The notes under the pieces: generated by a model
Seen by the model: only the letters and a program-made list of their open reading frames with translations
Told to the model about the DNA's origin: nothing
Databases searched by the model: none
NCBI RefSeq assembly: GCF_011392125.1
Contig: NZ_JAAJBU010000005.1
Span: forward strand, 1 to 64,000
Source of the DNA: Flavobacterium lotistagni
GTDB taxonomy: Bacteria; Bacteroidota; Bacteroidia; Flavobacteriales; Flavobacteriaceae
Length of the DNA stretch: 64,000 bases
Reading direction: 5' to 3'
Program-made: the position numbers and the translations under genes
In this document: one piece after another, positions 28,660 to 37,745 of the stretch
Layout: each line of letters opens with the position of its first letter
How positions within the stretch are numbered: position 1 is the first letter of the stretch

Positions 28660-29802
28660 ATGAACATTCTACTGGTAGGCGAATACAGCCGGCTTCACAA
28701 CTCACTCAAAGAAGGACTTCAAAAGCTGGGGCATCATGTGGTGATTCTGGGCTTTCAGGATGGTTTCAAAAAATATCCGGTCGATTTGCCACTCTACCAC
28801 CGATGGAATTCTTCAATTTTGAAAAAAATCCGCGTGGGCCTTTTTAAGCTCACTGGTTTTGACATTAATTCGTATTTTATTTACCGGCAATTCAAACGTT
28901 ACCAAAAACAACTTCAAGGTTTCGATGTGGTGCAACTCATCAACGAACACTGCTTTTACAGCAACCATCGTTATGAAAAGAAAATGCTGCAATACCTATT
29001 CGATCACAACAAGAAAACGTTTTTGCTTTGTTGTGGCACTGATTATCTAACAGTTGATTTCTACTTCAAACATCCGAATTTCAAATCGCTGATGTGGCCT
29101 TATTTCGAGAAGAAAGTCAATGATCGAGAGTTTGAAAGTGTACTGAAATTCCGTAAGCCGCAGTTTAGAGAATTGCACAATTTCATCCAACAAAACATTC
29201 AAGGCATGATCGCTTCAGATCTGGATTACGATTTGCCGCTGCAAGGTCATCCGAAATATTTGGGTATGGTGCCAAATCCGGTGAACACTGAGAAGTTGCC
29301 TTATATTGAAATGAAAATCGATGACAAAATTGTGATTTTCCACGGCATCAATTCGCAGAGTTATTTTAAAAAAGGAAACGATTTTTTTGACCAAGCTCTG
29401 GAAATTATCGCCCAAAAATATGCTGACCAAGTTGAAATCGTCACCACGCGAGATATTCCTTACCAGCAATATATAGAAATCTACAACCGCGCCCATATTC
29501 TACTCGATATGGCTTATTCTTTCGATCAAGGTTATCATGCGTTAGAAGCCATGGCTAAAGGAAAGGTAGTTTTTACCGGAGCCGAAACCGAGTTTTACCA
29601 GCACTATCATTTAAGCGAAAAAGTAAACATCAATGCCAAACCTGATGTGGATTATTTGGTACAACAACTTTCCTTTCTAATTGAAAACCCGCAAGAAATT
29701 ATAACCATCAGCCACAATGCCAGAATGTTTGTAGAAAGGGAACACCATTACTTAAAAAGTGCCCAACGCTACCTTGAATTTTGGAACACTAAACTTGCCT
29801 GA
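28660..29802 (+). CDS. GT-B fold glycosyltransferase
   Basis: The 380-residue product starts MNILLVGEYSRLHNSLKEGL and has the GT-B pattern of N-terminal Rossmann half, linker and C-terminal donor half. The latter shows IVIFHGINSQSYFKKGNDFF, VEIVTTRDIPYQQYIEIYN and DQGYHALEAMAKGKVVFTG. The conserved acidic pair sits around LEAMAKG. The acceptor is unknown. An unusually central region with HCFYSNHRYEKKM and LLCCGTDYL suggests a distinct subfamily. The ATG is only 17 nt from the -7 box, so the leader would be about 10 nt. Confidence 0.8.
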   Translation: MNILLVGEYSRLHNSLKEGLQKLGHHVVILGFQDGFKKYPVDLPLYHRWNSSILKKIRVGLFKLTGFDINSYFIYRQFKRYQKQLQGFDVVQLINEHCFYSNHRYEKKMLQYLFDHNKKTFLLCCGTDYLTVDFYFKHPNFKSLMWPYFEKKVNDREFESVLKFRKPQFRELHNFIQQNIQGMIASDLDYDLPLQGHPKYLGMVPNPVNTEKLPYIEMKIDDKIVIFHGINSQSYFKKGNDFFDQALEIIAQKYADQVEIVTTRDIPYQQYIEIYNRAHILLDMAYSFDQGYHALEAMAKGKVVFTGAETEFYQHYHLSEKVNINAKPDVDYLVQQLSFLIENPQEIITISHNARMFVEREHHYLKSAQRYLEFWNTKLA

Positions 29803-29983
29803 ACTTAATAAAAAGCCAAAAAATTAACGCCATTGGTCGGGTTTGCCGCCTGTAATGTTAAATTTAGATGTCATACGTCGGGTATTTTTTTTATTCAACA
29901 ACAGATAGGCTACCTTGCGCGTTATTCTTTTTGCTGCCCCGCGAAAGAATAGCCCAGCCCAATTCAACCTTAACCTACTGACC

Positions 29984-30553
29984 ATGGAAAATGCCAAAAA
30001 AAACTCCGAAAATCTTGCGCCACAAGAACATGAAATCCGTGCCGGAAAACCCAAATATGACGGCCCGGAAGGTTTGCGCGACTTGCTCTTGCATGAGTTA
30101 AAATCAATGTATTATGTAGAAAAATTGCTCGTGAAATCGTTTCCGAAGATGATCAAACACGCCTGCAACTACGAACTCATAGAAGCCATTACGTTACATT
30201 CAGCTGATACCAAAAAACAAATCATCCGAATTGAAGACACTTTTTCGGCACTAGAACACCGCCCGATTTTTGACCGCAATAAAGCGGTGGAATGTTTGCT
30301 CGATGAAATTGATGAAATTGTAGAACTGACCAAATTCGGAATCGTCCGCGATGCTGGTATTATCTTGGCTTTGCACAAAATCGAACACTATGAAGTGGCG
30401 ACTTATACGATTTTATCGACCTACGCTGAAAATTTAAAAAATTACTCCATCCAAGCTTTGATGGAAGCCTCGCTCAACGAAGAAAAAGTAGCCCAAATGC
30501 GCTTGGCAAAAATTGCCCAAACCATTCAGTTTTACGATGCGCAAATGTTGTGA
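29984..30553 (+). CDS. DUF892 (YciE/YciF-type) ferritin-like protein
   Basis: 189 residues from ATG 29984 (MENAKKNSENLAPQEHEIR). EGLRDLLLHELKSMYYVEKLL is the DUF892 opening, and the pattern of paired helices with spaced Glu and His (ITLHSADTKKQ, LHKIEHYEVATY) fits a four-helix ferritin-like bundle with possible di-metal sites. Such proteins are general-stress proteins of uncertain function. The frame is open for 23 codons upstream, but the first ATG there (29915) gives a sequence not seen in the family. Confidence 0.85.
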   Translation: MENAKKNSENLAPQEHEIRAGKPKYDGPEGLRDLLLHELKSMYYVEKLLVKSFPKMIKHACNYELIEAITLHSADTKKQIIRIEDTFSALEHRPIFDRNKAVECLLDEIDEIVELTKFGIVRDAGIILALHKIEHYEVATYTILSTYAENLKNYSIQALMEASLNEEKVAQMRLAKIAQTIQFYDAQML

Positions 30554-31012
30554 TTACTTTTTTACGAACGCACTTTCATATGCTTCAATCCATTGCTGTG
30601 GCGTAATTTTAGAAGCTAGAATACCGATCAATTCATACGGAATGTCATTCATTTTTTTGAACCGGATACAGCTTTTGCCCATATCTAGTTTGGATTTGGA
30701 ATGCTTCGGAAACTCATCGGTGAACCACTGAAGCAATTGCGAATCGGCGTAAATGCCCATATGATAAAGCGCCACAAAATTCTTTTGCGAAGCCAAACTA
30801 ATAAACGGCAGAGGAATTTTCGGATCGCAGTGATACCCTTTCGGATACAGCGAATGCGGCACCGAATAACACAACATGCCATAATTCATATTTTCAGTAA
30901 AGCCTTCAGGTAAAGCCTTCAAAATGGTTTCACGGATTTTTTGAATGACATCCTTACGATCTTCAGGTAATTCAGCGATATAGGCTTGTGGCGTTTGAGC
31001 AGTTGATTGCAT
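30554..31012 (-). CDS. DUF1801 (YdhG-like) protein
   Basis: The 152-residue soluble protein carries the DUF1801 pattern. It starts AYIAELPEDRKDVIQKIRETI, continues ENMNYGMLCYSVP and FISLASQKNFVALYHMGIY, and ends KLDMGKSCIRFKKMNDIPYEL. The fold resembles a small iron-transport-associated or phosphoprotein fold, and the function is unknown. Its stop lies directly against the stop of the convergent DUF892 gene with no intervening base. Confidence 0.88.
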   Translation of the reverse strand: MQSTAQTPQAYIAELPEDRKDVIQKIRETILKALPEGFTENMNYGMLCYSVPHSLYPKGYHCDPKIPLPFISLASQKNFVALYHMGIYADSQLLQWFTDEFPKHSKSKLDMGKSCIRFKKMNDIPYELIGILASKITPQQWIEAYESAFVKK

Positions 31013-31316
31013 AATTTTCGTTTAGGTTGATAAAATGCGGGTTAAAGATAGTGAATTCAAAATCAGAGACAAATGGCTCCGAAACCTATTTTTCCATTTC
31101 ATTGGAGGAAGAAATTTCGATTTTCGGATTTCTAAATGGCGAAATAAAACTATAAATTCTTTCCCTACATTTAATTTTGTCAGCCTTACTCTTCAACAAT
31201 CTACAAACATTCTATGTAATAAAACAGATAAGAAACGTACTTGAGAACATTCATAAATTTTCCTGAAAGAATTGCTTTAATGATATTTTATATACTTTTA
31301 GGCTTTCTATACATCG
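31013..31316. other. 304-bp gene-free spacer between divergent genes
   Basis: Must carry promoters for the DUF1801 gene (minus) and the DUF3667 gene (plus). Only weak boxes are visible: TATACTTT about 30 nt before 31317, and TATCTTTA on the minus strand near 31050. A 69-codon open frame at 31035-31244 looks random. I see no repeat or RNA structure. Confidence 0.4.
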
Positions 31317-32387
31317 ATGAGCCATAACCCAATACGCAAAGACAAAACCTGTTTGAATTGCCGGCATGTTGTCGAGCAGCGCTTTTGCCCTAATTGTGGG
31401 CAGGAAAATACTGAAAGCCGCAAAACGTTCTATCATTTGTTCGTTCATTTTTTTGAAGATCTGACGCACTACGAAAATGCCTTTTGGCGGACAATTCGCA
31501 ATTTAATTTTAAAACCTTCCGCCTTAACCAAGGAATATCTTTCAGGAAAAAGATTGTCTTATTTGGCGCCGGTCAGGTTGTATATTTTTATCAGTTTTAT
31601 CACTTTTTTTCTGCTAACGGTGGTTCCCGACACTGATTACAATTTGCTCGGTGCCAAAAAAACGACTACTGTTAAAAAAGGAAATACTCCAGTAGAAAAA
31701 GTTGAAAGGGTAAAGATTGACGATTTACTAAAAGACGAATCGCTCAAAACCCAGATTAAAGATTCAATCCGGCAAGAACTAGAAAAAGACAGTACGGATA
31801 AGAAGAAAACCTTTAAAGAAGTATTCCGATTCGGGTATAAATCAGTCGAAGAACTAGACTCAATACAGCGTTATGCAAGCGAAGAGGATCGTTTAGGCAG
31901 TTTTGAATATTGGGTCGTCAAGAAAGGATTACAAGTCCAGCACAACTACACCAATGAAGAACTCATTCAGAAGTTCAAAGAATCATTTATTCACAACCTG
32001 CCCAAAGCTTTGTTTATTTACATGCCGATTTTTGCCTTTTTCTTGTGGCTTTTTCACGGTAAGAAACGTTGGTATTACTTTGATCACGGTATTTTTACCC
32101 TGCATTATTTCTCGTTTTTGCTGCTAATGGTACTGCTCGTTTTCTTATTCAGCAAGTTCTTGTCGCTTTTTGGAAACTCAAGCGTGGCCGACTTTGCTAA
32201 GACTATTTTTGATTTAGTGGCTTTTCTCTGGATGTTCTACTATTTCTTTCCAGCCCACCACCGATTTTATGGCGAAACCCGTTTCATATCTGGGCTAAAA
32301 AGTATTCTATTATTCTTTATCAATATGTTCTTAATTGTAATCATATTGGTGTTTTTTGCGATTTATACATTTATCAATATTCATTAA
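31317..32387 (+). CDS. DUF3667 zinc-ribbon membrane protein
   Basis: The 356 residues start with a zinc ribbon (CLNC at ~12-15, CPNCG at ~24-28), then FYHLFVHFFEDLTHYENAFWRTI and LSGKRLSYLAPVRLYIF, the DUF3667 signature. One hydrophobic segment follows immediately and four more occur after residue ~230. Between them is a charged soluble loop (KKGNTPVEKVERVKIDD, RQELEKDSTDKKKTF). The function is unknown. A shorter relative is at 43871-44635. It is 6 bp ahead of the M28 peptidase and probably co-transcribed. Confidence 0.85.
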   Translation: MSHNPIRKDKTCLNCRHVVEQRFCPNCGQENTESRKTFYHLFVHFFEDLTHYENAFWRTIRNLILKPSALTKEYLSGKRLSYLAPVRLYIFISFITFFLLTVVPDTDYNLLGAKKTTTVKKGNTPVEKVERVKIDDLLKDESLKTQIKDSIRQELEKDSTDKKKTFKEVFRFGYKSVEELDSIQRYASEEDRLGSFEYWVVKKGLQVQHNYTNEELIQKFKESFIHNLPKALFIYMPIFAFFLWLFHGKKRWYYFDHGIFTLHYFSFLLLMVLLVFLFSKFLSLFGNSSVADFAKTIFDLVAFLWMFYYFFPAHHRFYGETRFISGLKSILLFFINMFLIVIILVFFAIYTFINIH

Positions 32388-32393
32388 AATATT

Positions 32394-33407
32394 ATGAAAA
32401 AAATCATTCTTGCCTTATCGTTGCTACTGCTCGTGAGTTGTGGTGCTAAAAAACAAAATACTTCGAAAAGCCTCACCGATTACATGGGTTTGATTACCGA
32501 AACCAACCTTAAAACCAATCTCAGTGTGATTGCCTCCGATGAAATGGAAGGTCGAGAAACCGGAAGCGAAGGACAAAAGAAAGCCGGACGTTACCTCATC
32601 GAACAATATAAAAATAGTGGCATTCCGTTTCCCAAAGGTGCCAAAAGCTATTACCAACCGATTCCTGCAGCCTACCTGAACGCGAAATACAAAGAAAACT
32701 TATCCGATTCCGAAAACATCTGGGCTTTTATTGAAGGCTCTGAAAAACCAGAAGAAATAGTAGTAGTTTCAGCACATTATGATCACGTCGGAGTCAAAGA
32801 CGGTAAAGTCTACAATGGTGCCGACGACGATGGTTCGGGAACGGTGGCACTAGTTGAAATCGCTAAGGCATTTCAGAAAGCAAAAAAAGAAGGTCACGGC
32901 CCTAAACGCTCGATTTTGATTTTGCACGTTACCGGCGAAGAACACGGCTTGCATGGTTCGCGTTATTACTCAGAAAATCCGTTGTTTCCGCTAGCCAATA
33001 CGGTAGCCGATGTGAATATCGACATGATTGGCCGCCACGATGAATTCCACAAAGATTCCAGCAAATACATTTATCTGATTGGCTCGGATTACCTGTCTTC
33101 AGATTTACACCAAATCTGCGAAGAAACCAACCAGAAATATGCGAAACTTTCTATTGATTACAAATACAACGACCGTAATGACCCGAACCGTTTTTACTAT
33201 CGTTCCGACCATTATAACTTTGCCAAGAACGGAATTCCATCGGTGTTTTTATTCTCAGGAACCCATGAAGATTACCACCAACCGGGCGACGACGTAGAAA
33301 AAATAGAATTTGACGCTTTGGCCCAAAGAACCAAACTAGCATTTTCAATTGCTTGGGAAATTGCCAACCGCGACAAACGACTAATAGTAGACAAAGACGG
33401 GAAGTAA
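32394..33407 (+). CDS. M28-family zinc peptidase, lipoprotein
   Basis: 337 residues with a lipobox at ILALSLLLLVSCG, so predicted to be anchored in the envelope. Peptidase M28 metal-site motifs are SAHYDHVG, NGADDDGSGTVAL, HVTGEEHGLHGS, NIDMIGRHD and GTHEDYHQPGDD. These supply the His, Asp, Glu, Asp and His expected for two zinc ions and the catalytic Glu. It is likely an aminopeptidase trimming imported or periplasmic peptides. A terminator follows. Confidence 0.93.
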   Translation: MKKIILALSLLLLVSCGAKKQNTSKSLTDYMGLITETNLKTNLSVIASDEMEGRETGSEGQKKAGRYLIEQYKNSGIPFPKGAKSYYQPIPAAYLNAKYKENLSDSENIWAFIEGSEKPEEIVVVSAHYDHVGVKDGKVYNGADDDGSGTVALVEIAKAFQKAKKEGHGPKRSILILHVTGEEHGLHGSRYYSENPLFPLANTVADVNIDMIGRHDEFHKDSSKYIYLIGSDYLSSDLHQICEETNQKYAKLSIDYKYNDRNDPNRFYYRSDHYNFAKNGIPSVFLFSGTHEDYHQPGDDVEKIEFDALAQRTKLAFSIAWEIANRDKRLIVDKDGK

Positions 33408-33428
33408 AAAACTGATATCCTAATAAAG

Positions 33429-33455
33429 CCGCAGTCACCTGATTGCGGTTTTTTT
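33429..33455 (+). terminator. Terminator after the M28 peptidase gene
   Basis: CCGCA (33429-33433) pairs with TGCGG (33444-33448) and is followed by seven T. Confidence 0.7.
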
Positions 33456-33473
33456 ATACACAGCAATTGACAC

Positions 33474-33501
33474 AAAAAAAGCCCCGAGTTTCCTCGAAGC
33501 T
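33474..33501 (-). terminator. Terminator after tRNA-His
   Basis: On the minus strand AGCTTCGAG-gaaa-CTCGGGGCT then T7: a nine-pair stem (two G-T wobbles) with a GNRA loop, 10 bp past the tRNA. Confidence 0.8.
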
Positions 33502-33510
33502 TTGGATTCT

Positions 33511-33586
33511 GGGTGGCTGACCGGGTTCGAACCGGCGACCCGCGGCACCACAAACCGCTACTCTAACCAGCTGAGCTACAACCACC
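33511..33586 (-). tRNA. tRNA-His (anticodon GTG)
   Basis: Read from 33586 downward, the cloverleaf is: extra G at -1, acceptor GTGGTTG/CAGCCAC, D arm GCTC..GAGT, anticodon arm GCGGT-TTGTGGT-GCCGC with GTG at 34-36, variable GGGTC, T arm GCCGG-TTCGAAC-CCGGT. The encoded G-1 opposite C73 is the hallmark of histidine tRNA. The 3' CCA is not encoded. It is flanked by its own terminator. Confidence 0.96.
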
Positions 33587-33646
33587 ATTTAGACGAGCGC
33601 AAATGTATTGCAAAAGTTTGATTATACAAACAAAAATTCTTAAAAA

Positions 33647-34363
33647 TTATTTTAAATCTGCTAAGCTATTGACGGCCAAATATCTTTCGGTAGTAAAGCC
33701 TTCAGCATACTCCACTCCGGTAAGTCTGCCCAGTTCGCGCGGACGATTGTTGAGGCTTTCCAAAAAGTTTTTGGTTGCAATCGGCGTTTCGGGTTCATTG
33801 CTTTTCGGATCATAAAATTGAGAACTGTAAGCCATAATTGCCTCAATTCTTTTTTCATTGTATCCGGTGATATCGACCACAAAATCAGGTTCGATGTTCT
33901 TCCATTGTAAATAATGATAAACCACTTTCGGACGCCAAGCTTTCTGTACTTCGCCTTGCCAGGTGGTTTCGATTCTCGTCAGTCCGGAAAGAAAACAAGC
34001 ATCAGACACCAATTGACTGCCTTTCGGATGGTCAATATGGCGGTCGTCAATCGCGTTAGAGAGTACAATTTCAGGTTGGTATTTGCGAATCATTCGGATA
34101 ACGGCAAGTTGGTGCGACTCATCATTTACAAAAAAACCGTCGCGCATATTCAAGTTTTCACGCACGGCAACACCAAGTATTTTCGCCGCAGCAGCCGACT
34201 CAAGGTCTCTAATTTCAGCCGAACCGCGCGTGCCAAGCTCACCACGGGTCAAGTCTATAATACCGATTTTCTTTCCCAAAGCCACTTCTTTGGCTATAGT
34301 GCCGGCACAACCCAATTCAACATCGTCCGGGTGTGCACCAATGGCTAGTATGTCTAATTTCAT
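33647..34363 (-). CDS. bshB1: Bacillithiol biosynthesis deacetylase BshB1
   Basis: Zinc-dependent hydrolase of the PIG-L/LmbE family that removes acetyl from GlcNAc-malate to give GlcN-malate, step two of bacillithiol synthesis. The 238 residues carry the zinc motif AIGAHPDDVELGC (His11, Asp13, Asp14) and the partner HIDHPKGS. TRGELGTRGS and LNMRDGFF are characteristic of BshB1. Flavobacteria use bacillithiol as their low-molecular-weight thiol. It lies 30 bp after the isochorismate synthase gene in the same direction. Confidence 0.93.
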   Translation of the reverse strand: MKLDILAIGAHPDDVELGCAGTIAKEVALGKKIGIIDLTRGELGTRGSAEIRDLESAAAAKILGVAVRENLNMRDGFFVNDESHQLAVIRMIRKYQPEIVLSNAIDDRHIDHPKGSQLVSDACFLSGLTRIETTWQGEVQKAWRPKVVYHYLQWKNIEPDFVVDITGYNEKRIEAIMAYSSQFYDPKSNEPETPIATKNFLESLNNRPRELGRLTGVEYAEGFTTERYLAVNSLADLK

Positions 34364-34393
34364 TATAATTGATTATTGATTTTACAATATACT

Positions 34394-35467
34394 TTACTCA
34401 AAAATTTTCTTGATTGTCATCGATTTGTTGACCGTTTCGATCCATTCTTTTTCCGGATTACTGTCTTTGGTAATGCCGCAACCCACGTAAACATTGACCT
34501 TGTTCTCTTCCACTTTCATACACCGCAGATTTACATACAAATCGGTAAGGCTTTCGTTTTGTTCTAAATCGAGGTTGAGTTCGCCGAGAAATCCGGAATA
34601 AAACTCACGATCATAACCTTCATTTTTTTGGATGAACTGCATCGCGTTATCCTTTGGAAATCCGCAAACCGCGGGTGTTGGATGCAAAACTTTAACTACT
34701 TCGCTCAAAGCACTCTCTTTCAAATGCGCTTCAATATCGGTCTTAATGTGCAGCAAATTGCCGGCTTTCATCGTGTAAGGTTCAGAAGTCTTAGTATCAT
34801 CCGCCAAATTTACTAGGCTTTCAGTAATAAAATCAGTGACAAAAAGTTGTTCGGCAACTTCTTTTTCTGGCCAAACTATAGGTTCGTTTCCGGTATTGAG
34901 TTGCGTTCCGGCTACGGCCATGGTTTGCAGTTTTCGGTTTTTCACTCGAATAAATTGCTCGGCAAAAGCGCCCAACCAAAGCCCTGTTTTTGGATGATAA
35001 AAGCAATACGCAAAGGCCGTCGGATAAGCGTTGAGCAATTTCTGAAAAGCGGTTTGTAAGGCAAAATCCGAGACTTCAAAACTTTCTTTGCGAGAGAGAA
35101 CGGCTTTACCAAATGCTCCGTTTTGAATCGCCTCGATGCCTTTTTTGACTAATGCTTTGAAGTTGTTTTTCGCTTCCGCAGATGTTGTACTGCTTGCCCA
35201 TCGCGTTGGTTCAGTAACCTGAAAACCTTCTAAATTAGCCTGCTTTACTTCGGATGCTGAGGCAGGAATGACTATTTTTTGCCGTCCGTCGAACGAAACC
35301 AAAACAAAACCTTTCTCGGTAAAATCTGTTATTTGATGCAACTCAGCTCCTTTTTGAAAAATACCAAAAACCTTTTCTGCATTGGGTTTATGATAGACCG
35401 CAAAAGGCAACTTCGCTTGATAGTGCCGATTGAGTTGATGAAATAAATCGGTTAACGCCGGGCTCAT
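34394..35467 (-). CDS. Isochorismate synthase (chorismate-binding enzyme), probably menaquinone pathway
   Basis: The 357 residues form the chorismate-binding fold: AKNNFKALVKKGIEAIQNG, FGKAVLSRKESFE, VAGTQLNTGNEPIVWPEKE, HPTPAVCGFPKDNAMQFI and REFYSGFLGELNLD. The TPAVCG and YSGFLG phrases match MenF/EntC rather than anthranilate synthase. It would convert chorismate to isochorismate for menaquinone, the only respiratory quinone of this family. Its ATG overlaps the stop of the thioesterase gene by four bases (ATGA), so the pair is translationally coupled. Confidence 0.88.
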   Translation of the reverse strand: MSPALTDLFHQLNRHYQAKLPFAVYHKPNAEKVFGIFQKGAELHQITDFTEKGFVLVSFDGRQKIVIPASASEVKQANLEGFQVTEPTRWASSTTSAEAKNNFKALVKKGIEAIQNGAFGKAVLSRKESFEVSDFALQTAFQKLLNAYPTAFAYCFYHPKTGLWLGAFAEQFIRVKNRKLQTMAVAGTQLNTGNEPIVWPEKEVAEQLFVTDFITESLVNLADDTKTSEPYTMKAGNLLHIKTDIEAHLKESALSEVVKVLHPTPAVCGFPKDNAMQFIQKNEGYDREFYSGFLGELNLDLEQNESLTDLYVNLRCMKVEENKVNVYVGCGITKDSNPEKEWIETVNKSMTIKKIFE

Positions 35468-35895
35468 TGCAATTTTCGTTTGGGCAACACCATGTTGGTG
35501 AGTTTACAAAGCGATACGAGTTGACCTGCTTCGTCAGTAATTCGGATTTCCCACAAATGAATGCTACGGCCTTTGTGCACAATGCGTGCAGTACCGGTCA
35601 CGATACCTTCTTTTTTCGCTTTGAGGTGATTCGCTGCAATTTCAATCCCACGGATTTCGCTGAGCTCGTTATTCACAAACAACATCGAGGCCGCGCTACC
35701 AACACTTTCTGCCAGTGCCACGTTAGCGCCGCCATGTAACAAGCCCATTGGTTGGTGAACACGCGGATTGACCGGCATGGTCGCTACTAAGAAATCTTCG
35801 CCAGCGTCAGTGAATACAATTTCTAAAGTTTCCATGAGCGTGTTTTTGCAAAAATTATTGCACATGGAAATCATCTCTTCTTTATCAAAAGCCAT
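35464..35895 (-). CDS. PaaI-type hotdog thioesterase, probably DHNA-CoA thioesterase
   Basis: 143 residues from ATG 35895 (MAFDKEEMISMC). The hotdog signature is HQPMGLLHGGANVALAESVGSAAS, with the HGG loop and the downstream Glu of the active site, then GIEIAANHLKAKKEG. Coupling to isochorismate synthase by an ATGA overlap argues for hydrolysis of 1,4-dihydroxy-2-naphthoyl-CoA in menaquinone synthesis. That specific substrate is inferred from context. An ATG 11 codons upstream is possible but adds MLNIVNFAIKK without support. Confidence 0.82.
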   Translation of the reverse strand: MAFDKEEMISMCNNFCKNTLMETLEIVFTDAGEDFLVATMPVNPRVHQPMGLLHGGANVALAESVGSAASMLFVNNELSEIRGIEIAANHLKAKKEGIVTGTARIVHKGRSIHLWEIRITDEAGQLVSLCKLTNMVLPKRKLQ

Positions 35896-36065
35896 TTTTT
35901 TTATCGCAAAATTAACGATATTGAGCACACAAAAACACGAAATCCGAATTTTGTCCGTTCTCTACTGGATTTATAATTCACAAGATTTTCACAGTTTCAA
36001 ATTAAAACCTATTTTTACCAGCCGAGACCTTAGGGTCAAATGGTATTTAAATAAAAATCTCCTCC

Positions 36066-37661
36066 ATGCGCCACCTGATTTCCCTTTTTTTTATTGCGTT
36101 AATTGTTTCTTTAAGTTCTTGCCGTAAAGACTTTGAAACGGTTCCGAGTTCAGCAAACTTAGGCTTTTCTAAAGATACGGTTTACCTCGACACGGTTTTC
36201 TCAACCATTGGTTCAAGCACTTATACTTTAAAAGTTTACAATCGCAGTAGTGACGATATCCGAATTCCGAAAATCCGTCTGGCCGACCCGAATTCCAAAT
36301 ACCGCATTATGGTCGATGGGCTTACCGGCGAAGACAGTGACGGTAACGGTTTCGGCGATGGAAGGGTTTTTAACGATGTCGAACTTTTAGCCGAAGACAG
36401 CCTTTATATTTTTATTGAAACCACAGCCAGAATTACCGAATTGGCGCAAAACAACCCAACAGAATTTCTTTACACCGACGACATCATTTTCGATTCGAGC
36501 AACGGTTCACAAAAAGTCAATCTCGTGACGCTGATAAAAGATGCCTACTTCCTGTTTCCAAAGAGAAATGCAGAAGGTGTCAAAGAAACGCTCGACGTTG
36601 GCACTGAAGCCGATCCTTTGAACATCAATGGTTTTGAACTCGACCACAACGATCCGGCCAATGGAGACGAGTACCATTTCAACAACACCAAACCTTATGT
36701 AATTTATGGTTATGCCGGTGTAAAAAGCGGTGAAACTTTGAATATTGATGCCGGCGCTCGCGTTTATTTTCATGCAGAATCCGGCATTGTTGTACAACCC
36801 GGAGCTACTTTGAATATCGCCGGAACCGCCTCACCTGACAGCAATCCATTACAAAATGAAGTTACCTTTGAAGGCGATCGTCTCGAACCGCTTTACGAAG
36901 ATGTGCCGGGGCAATGGGGAACAATTTGGCTGCGACAAGGCAGTATCAACAATAGCGTCAAGCACCTGACTTTAAAAAATGCGATGGTCGGTTTTTTGGT
37001 CGAGAATTGCAAGCTGGATATTGAAGACTCGCAAATTTACAACTCGGCCAACTACGGTATTTTGGCCCGTGGCGCGCAAATGGAAAACTGTAAAAACTTG
37101 GTTATCAATCTCGCCGGACAACGGGCATTGGCTTGTAGTTTGGGCGGCAGTTACGAGTTCAAGCATTGCACGTTCAACAACAATTGGTCAAGCTCGAACC
37201 AATTAGCCGTTTCTTTGAGCAACTATGAAACTTACACCGATGAGAATGGCGCCGAGCAAGAAGTGAAAAACAACCTGACCAAAGCCAACTTCTACAACTG
37301 CATCATTTACGGAAGTAACAACATCGAATTCTTTTTGGATGATATTGAAGATGGAACGACACTGTTCAACCACGATCTGAAATACTGTTTGTTCAAGTTT
37401 CGCGATTCGGGCACTTCGTTGCAGTTCAATCATCCGGAATATGATTTCATCAGAAACGGCGAGAACGGAAATACCCGAAATAAAAATCCTGAATTCTTCG
37501 ACGTGAATCTCAACAAGCTCAATATCAGCGATGATCCCGAAGGTGGCGCTTACCAAAAAGGCAGTATTGATTACATAGTTGCCACTGATGTTTTAGGCCA
37601 TCCGAGAACTTCTAATCCGCCGGATTTGGGTGCTTATCAAAGTGCTGCGTTTCCTGAGTAA
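36066..37661 (+). CDS. Lipoprotein with parallel beta-helix-like region, function unknown
   Basis: The 531-residue product has a lipobox (LIVSLSSCRK, Cys ~19), so it is predicted to be a lipoprotein. Residues ~25-160 look like a beta-sandwich (DTVFSTIGSSTYTLKVYNRS). From ~230, short strands recur (GIVVQPGATLNIAGT, NSVKHLTLKNAMVGFLVENC, NSANYGILARGAQMENCKN). This pattern fits a right-handed parallel beta-helix. The tail (RTSNPPDLGAYQ) is typical of such proteins. No catalytic motif could be assigned. Surface carbohydrate binding or a structural role is possible. Confidence 0.7.
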   Translation: MRHLISLFFIALIVSLSSCRKDFETVPSSANLGFSKDTVYLDTVFSTIGSSTYTLKVYNRSSDDIRIPKIRLADPNSKYRIMVDGLTGEDSDGNGFGDGRVFNDVELLAEDSLYIFIETTARITELAQNNPTEFLYTDDIIFDSSNGSQKVNLVTLIKDAYFLFPKRNAEGVKETLDVGTEADPLNINGFELDHNDPANGDEYHFNNTKPYVIYGYAGVKSGETLNIDAGARVYFHAESGIVVQPGATLNIAGTASPDSNPLQNEVTFEGDRLEPLYEDVPGQWGTIWLRQGSINNSVKHLTLKNAMVGFLVENCKLDIEDSQIYNSANYGILARGAQMENCKNLVINLAGQRALACSLGGSYEFKHCTFNNNWSSSNQLAVSLSNYETYTDENGAEQEVKNNLTKANFYNCIIYGSNNIEFFLDDIEDGTTLFNHDLKYCLFKFRDSGTSLQFNHPEYDFIRNGENGNTRNKNPEFFDVNLNKLNISDDPEGGAYQKGSIDYIVATDVLGHPRTSNPPDLGAYQSAAFPE

Positions 37662-37684
37662 TTGTTTAAAAGTCGTGAAAAATG

Positions 37685-37719
37685 TTGATTGCAGGTTGCG
37701 GATATTTAGCCTAAATTTG
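37685..37719 (+). promoter_or_regulatory. Probable promoter for purL
   Basis: TAAATTTG at 37712-37719 fits TAnnTTTG. A TTG at 37685-37687 gives a 24-nt spacer, one longer than usual. The box is 27 nt ahead of the ATG. Confidence 0.5.
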
Positions 37720-37745
37720 CGCCAACAACTACAACATCAACTACA

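Noticed and set aside
31035-31244. 69-codon plus-strand frame
   Set aside because: Random-looking composition, no promoter or family resemblance, in a spacer between divergent genes.
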